NCBI GenBank assembly: GCA_910592005.1
Contig: CAJVPP010000236.1
Location: 1-39,025 of the forward strand
From: Funneliformis mosseae
Taxonomy: Eukaryota > Glomeromycota > Glomeromycetes > Glomerales > Glomeraceae
Reading direction: 5' to 3'
DNA length: 39,025 nucleotides
Shown here: in pieces, positions 34,489 to 39,025 of the stretch
Position numbering within the stretch: position 1 is the first letter of the stretch
Layout: every line of letters starts with the position of its first letter
Notes under the pieces: model-generated
Database searches by the model: none
Told to the model about the DNA's origin: nothing
What the model saw: only the letters and a program-made list of their open reading frames with translations
Translations under genes and position numbers: made by a program

Positions 34489-35453
34489 ATATCGTCGAGT
34501 CTTAATTTACGTTTTTACTTTGATTAAATCATCTTCCCGGTCACCACACTTACCTTCAAATTTTTATCTTGAACCCAGTAAGCCACTTGTGACTCCGGCA
34601 CTGATTTTTGACTCAGTAACGCCACTTAATTTCCACTTCAATTTCCCATAAAAAAATTTACTTGAAGCGTTCGTGGCTCAAAAAATGGTTTCGAGTTTTA
34701 TATAAAAATTTACTCTTAAATCAAATGGGCCTCGCCATCAACTTACTCATATTTTGCGTTTCTATTGACCAAAAATGGTTCCGACTCCAAATACTCCATT
34801 TGGAGGGAGTACGATCGAAATATTCAGCTTCCGGACATGGTATTGAAAGAATTTGATCATTGTTTACAGGCGTGTTCAAATTTTATTAACTAACTTGTAA
34901 TAGATAAACGATTAACGCCAACGTTTCAAGGTAGTGAAGATAACGATGCTAGATTTCCTGTAATTCACACATTGATATAAAAAATTGTGGTCGATAAAAG
35001 TCTATCTCATAAGCGTTACTGCGGTGATGCCATTGTCCAATGTAACTTACAGTACATACAATTCAACGTAATTTCATTCTTTTTCTAGAATATCGCATTC
35101 GTTTATCACTCACAAAAATGATTTTTCTCGTTTTTATTAGAGATATTAATAAACGGAAAGCCATTAAAAGAATGTAGTAAAAGAAATTCATTCTCGTAAT
35201 CATTACTTATATATATATATATATATTTTTTAATAGAAAATTTCTTGTTACGTTTTTTTTTTTTTCACGGAAAATCCGATTAAAATTGTACCAACCAATA
35301 TTTAACTTGAAACAATAATAAACAGATCACTAGAAACCTTCTTATGTACTTACCAAAATCTGGGTGAAAAATCGAAGGTTCGTATGTAAATTAAAAAAAA
35401 TAAGAAGCCATTCACGTGTCTTAGCATCCTTTTGTTAATCAAATCCTAATGTA
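34489..35453. other. Intergenic DNA with no gene recognised
   Basis: Sequence complexity is close to that of coding DNA, but the open stretches (34445-34651, 34662-34856) overlap the MITE or lack a proper start and have no family content. A (TA)n run lies near 35209-35228. It may include remnants of an older insertion. I can name nothing. Confidence 0.5.
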
Positions 35454-36170
35454 GTGATAAAACATACTACGCTGCGGTTGAAGAACTTTGCACAAATTAT
35501 ATTGTATAATTCGGCGCCCCGCATGATATCTTTTCATGCAAAGCTATTTGTTGAAGGACAATGGGATCACAGTTGTATACAACTTCAAAAATCGAGAGTT
35601 AAAGCGAGTAAAGATGAATTTTTTGATGAACAACGATATAAAAATTTTTTAAATTTGATGTCACAAATTGGATAGATGATTATTCTAAGGGGGGAAGCGC
35701 GATTTATGAGATCAAGATTTGGAGGAATTGGAGCCATTCCGTTTACTTTATAAAGCTAAAGATTTGGAGAAAGTTGAAAGTAATAGCAAAGATAGAATAC
35801 AAAAAGTGCAAGTTTTTGAATCAACCGGAATTGGAATGGGGATAAACTTTCTTCAGGTTTTGAAAAAAGTCAAAACGTCAGAGAGGCCTCGAACAAAATG
35901 TTAAGTAGTTTATCAACAATACCGGTGGCTGTTTTACACATTCATTATCGACCAGAAAGTTGGCTACGTGCGAGAAATATTCTTTTGATGATATCCAGAT
36001 AAAGAGTGAATAGGTATTGAGTATGATTTCAACAATATCAAGAATGAAAGTGTGATTAAACGTGAGTTTGAGGAAATTAAGTCTAAAGACAATAATGAGG
36101 AGTGCAAAATTTTAATTAAAAGAGAATTCGCAAGTAATGAAGAAAGAAAACAGAAAGGAAAAAAATGATA
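35454..36170 (+). pseudogene. Unrecognised decayed coding remnant
   Basis: Plus-strand protein-like sequence in several frames. The first block (35454-35675) begins at GTG with no ATG and contains FVEGQWDHSCIQLQKSRVKA. The second (35719-35904) contains MEELEPFRLLYKAKDLEKVE. Next come VLHIHYRPESWLRARNI near 35930-35980 and a charged, Lys/Glu-rich block to 36168 (ESVIKREFEEIKSKDNNEE, stop before it at 36009-36011). The blocks differ in frame and are separated by stops, so the sequence is a broken gene, or exons whose introns I cannot place. Composition is clearly non-random. No family recognised. Confidence 0.4.
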
Positions 36171-36582
36171 ATGGAGTAAAGTCAGACGTGATAAAGAAAC
36201 GATTTAAAGAAGATGAGAAGCCTGAAAGATTACTTAAAGCACAAGACATTATCGGTAGCGAGACATGAAATAAATGTAACATTGCTGAAACTGAGAAGAT
36301 TGGAACGTAAAAATGGCGTTAAAAATAAATATCTTGTTAAAATTAAAGAGAATATATTTTTTTATTCATTTAATTTATCTTATGGTCGTTGTACTTAATA
36401 TTTAATTATGTCAGATCTAATTTTATTTTTACCAAACCACTAATGCAATTCATTCAATAAATAATACTCGAATATTCAATTTTTAATCGAAATTTTGGAA
36501 TCTACAACTAAAAAGGATATTTTTTAAATTTACAAATTTTGATTGATAAATATTGATTTTATTAACTGCATTTATTACTCCA

Positions 36583-36613
<31 letters not shown>

Positions 36614-36670
36614 AAATGAATGCATTTACATGAAAGGTCTTTCAATAAAAATTTATAACTTTTTTTAGTA
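36171..36670. other. Intergenic DNA with AAT microsatellite
   Basis: A short open stretch at 36213-36398 has no recognisable content. An AAT/ATT run at about 36582-36614 is arranged head-to-head and could form a hairpin. Nothing else recognised. Confidence 0.5.
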
Positions 36671-36673
36671 TAT

Positions 36674-36796
36674 GGGTTGATTGCTAGGAAAATCAGGTTC
36701 CGGGAATTTTTTAGCAAAATTGAGATTTTTATTGCATTTTAGTTTTTAATTTTAGTCAAAAATTTCTCGGAACCTGATTTTCCTAGAAACCCTCCC
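36674..36796 (-). mobile_element. MITE family D, copy 2
   Basis: A 123 bp element with inverted ends CTAGGAAAATCAGGTTCCGG (left) and, inverted from the right, CTAGGAAAATCAGGTTCCGA. It is the reverse complement of the copy at 33918-34050 with few differences. The outer flanks TATGGG/CCCATA suggest that the inverted repeat may extend to TATGGG, or that the TA is the target duplication. Confidence 0.9.
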
Positions 36797-36799
36797 ATA

Positions 36800-38040
36800 T
36801 TTATTTCAAAGGCAATTAATTAATATAACAAAAAAAAAGAAAAATATTTTATAATTGGCATTGCCAAAATAAATAAATTTTATTTTTTTTTTTATTTTAA
36901 TTTATATTCTTGTTAAATATTATTTAAAATTTAAATAATACTAAGATTTTCTCATACTAAATTACAAAATATTCTATAAGTTTACAGTTTATTTACCTTA
37001 AACTTAAATATAAAAATAAAATTAATTCTTACTTTTATTACATTAAATTAAGGTGTATATAAAAATCCTATTGATAAAAATAACTCTTTACAAATACTAA
37101 ATTTATATGATGCAAACGGTTTAAAGTCATCACTTTTGATTACATATCTTTAAAAGAATAGAAGTAATTAATTAATAGATTAATTTAAATAAACTCTCTG
37201 TTAAATGATAGATTAGATCATTACCTTTTATATAACAGAGTCCTTTTCTTACTAAATATATTGTAACGTCAGATACATAAAATTAGTCAGGTATTTTATT
37301 AAATGTATTAAGATTATAATACAAATTTGACCATTATAAAGTTAGCTGAAGTTATAAAATTACGTAATTTAGATCAAAAATTTTAAATCAAAATCACCCC
37401 TTTTTAATCTTAAAATGGAACAGTCTTAAAATGAAATAATCAAAACAATCATTGTGTGATATATGGTAACTTCTTTTATTTTCTTTGAGTTTTAAGAGCC
37501 AGTAACTGTAATAAAGAAAAGTATTGGAAATCTCCATTCTGTGATCTATAGCTGTGGTAATACAATAGAGTATTTGGATTAAATACTTGATTTCTAGAAA
37601 CTTTTCAGAATATAAAAAAGCATTATTCTTTTAAAAAAAATGAAAACCTAAATCTTTTTTTTTTTTTTTATCTTTTAAAATAAAATTCTTAAGTCTAAAA
37701 AATAGAATCAAAATTTTTTTCTTTTTTAAAAAAAAATATAAGAAATAAAAAAAAAGAAATCTGAATTTTTCTAAAAAAACCTGAATTTTTTTTTCTTTTA
37801 GAAAAAAAAACTCAAATCTTATTTTTTTTTTTTTTTACCCTTAAATTTTTTTTTTAGACCTTTTTTTTAAAGTGTTAATTAAAAAAATTATGTAAAATGA
37901 CCCTTAAGTTCTATAATGTTCAACTGATAGCTGCATGAGAAAGCAAACTGTTAAAATTATAAGCAGCTAGGAAGGATATATTACCATCAAATAATGATTT
38001 ATCTAATAGTTTGAAGGAAGATAATATTTGAAATGATACT
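36800..38040. other. AT-rich flank with purine/pyrimidine tracts
   Basis: No gene recognised. From about 37620 to 37870 the plus strand alternates long A-rich (purine) and T-rich (pyrimidine) tracts, which could fold into imperfect A/T hairpins. The 5' end of the transposon that follows may lie in here, but I could not match a terminal repeat. Confidence 0.5.
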
Positions 38041-39025
38041 GATTTAGAAGAAATTGTAGATAGGATTATGCTAACTGCATTTAATATTATATGTCAAAAT
38101 GTAAAGAATCCTGCTATTTTTAATAATATATACTTATTAACTTATCATGAAAATTTTGATAGAACTAAGAGGTGAAAAAATCAGCTTTAAAATTAGCAAA
38201 TAAGGGTTCTTCTAGTATTACTAAGTACTTTATATCTACTACTTTATCAAATGATCAAATTAATATTATAGCTGATGATTTAATTAGTCTTGAAGAAATA
38301 ATAAAAAGGGAAGTTTTTAATTTAGCATTAGAAGAATTAAATATATTAATTAAAGATAAATCATTGATTTCTCAAGTTAAAAATCGATTGCAACTTATTA
38401 TTCAATATATCAATTTAAGATTAGTTAGTTATAAATGCATAGAAGTAAATAAAATGATTGCAGTTAGTATTGGCAAAAGAGAATTTTAATCAGAGTATAG
38501 ACATAAAATTTTATTATGTATCAATTAATTCTAATATCAATACGTGATAAACATCAAAAAATTAAAAGTTTATTAGATGATGAAGATATTTATCAAATGA
38601 TTACTAAATATCTTTGGAATATTGGTTGTGATGTAACTGTAAATAAATTTAAGACATATGTTGAACAAGAAGTTTTTCTAAGTATTGGAATCGAAAATAA
38701 AAAATTAATTTCAAATACTACTGCACAGGTATGGTTAAAGCATTTTGGTTAGACATTTCATATAAAAAGTAAATATATTTATTATGATGGGCATGAGAGA
38801 CCTAATGTACTTAAATATCAACAAAAATTTTTAACAAAAATGGCAGAATTAGAACAATAGATGCCAAAATATTCAGATGATAATATTATGACATTAATAG
38901 AATCTAATTTGAATAAGAATAATAAAAGACATATTTTAGTAACTCATGATGAATCAATATTTTATACTAATGATGGTAAAAAAACCTTTTAAAGACCTGC
39001 TGAACATCAATTTCTTCATAAAAAA
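38040..39025 (+). pseudogene. Decayed DDE-type transposase, runs off the window
   Basis: Transposase relic read in two frames. The first block (38172-38489) follows an upstream coding-like segment with QNVKNPAIFNN and opens at GTG. From 38516 another frame runs on: DKHQKIKSLLDDEDIYQMI, then YYDGHERPNVLKYQQKFL, then HILVTHDESIFYTNDGKK. The YYDGHER and THDE..F.NDGKK motifs are recalled from a transposase family common in fungi, in which the Asp of THDE is taken as the first catalytic residue. The remaining catalytic residues lie beyond the window. Stops at 38750-38752 (TAG), 38858-38860 (TAG) and 38990-38992 (TAA) are all in one frame, and two of them stand where Trp is expected. It resembles the Tc1/mariner-pogo group, but superfamily placement is uncertain. 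Confidence 0.72.

Noticed and set aside
34662..34856. Plus-strand open reading of 64 codons after the family C MITE
   Set aside because: Opens at TTG, no recognisable content, and no conserved neighbours; not supportable as a gene.
1..39025. tRNA, rRNA, snoRNA, CRISPR, LTR or Helitron features
   Set aside because: I looked for the B-box-like GGTTCGA words, direct long repeats and TC/CTRR ends by eye and found none that held up. A tRNAscan-SE or covariance-model run would be decisive.

Overview
The window is eukaryotic, AT-rich and fungal. The genes are split by short introns of 64-121 nt with GT..AG ends. I read it as a nuclear contig of an arbuscular mycorrhizal fungus (Glomeromycotina, most likely Rhizophagus irregularis or a close relative). 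The reasons are the A/T homopolymer-rich intergenic DNA, an endonuclease/RNase H type LINE with the style of that lineage, and a Crinkler-type nuclease-kinase relic. The species assignment is an inference from recalled family features, not from a search.

Layout. (1) 1-3000: a decayed LINE on the minus strand, cut by the window edge, with an EEP endonuclease and an FMDD reverse transcriptase. (2) 3000-5860: extremely AT-rich DNA with no gene. (3) 5860-8530: a more complex island holding an unidentified, stop-riddled minus-strand coding remnant and a plus-strand Crinkler-like pseudogene (ubiquitin-like header, PD-(D/E)XK-like nuclease, protein kinase). (4) 8530-10800: AT-rich DNA with one possible miniature element. 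(5) 10800-15800: a much older, almost complete LINE on the minus strand (endonuclease, YMDD reverse transcriptase, RNase H). (6) 15800-18300: AT-rich DNA with a degenerate tandem repeat and several terminal-inverted-repeat miniature elements (MITEs), one nested in another. (7) 18300-33700: the living part, with five intact intron-containing genes. These are a C2H2 zinc-finger transcription factor resembling Crz1 (minus), the PP2A activator PTPA/RRD (minus), Elongator subunit ELP5 (plus), a tandem BTB/POZ (T1-type) protein (minus) and the tail-anchored-protein targeting ATPase GET3 (plus). (8) 33700-38050: miniature elements and an unidentified coding remnant. (9) 38050-39025: a decayed DDE transposase running off the right edge.

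The four genes from 26857 to 33660 alternate in direction: PTPA<- ->ELP5, then BTB<- ->GET3. Two short divergent promoters (149 and 224 bp) sit in this block, and ELP5 and the BTB gene converge with 96 bp between their stops. Their products are conserved housekeeping or signalling factors (phosphatase activation, tRNA wobble modification, tail-anchored membrane protein insertion). Nothing in the sequence shows that they act in one pathway.

The repeats show directional decay. Many in-frame stops in the LINEs and the transposase lie where the family has Trp, Gln or Arg, as expected from C-to-T / G-to-A change. MITE copies in the AT-rich compartment carry T/A where copies near the genes keep C/G. 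I found no convincing tRNA, rRNA, CRISPR or LTR element, and no clearly new biological system. The best candidates for a second look are the Crinkler-like fusion, the unidentified remnants at 5860-6870 and 35454-36170, and a cluster of TGATCA palindromes upstream of the transcription factor.
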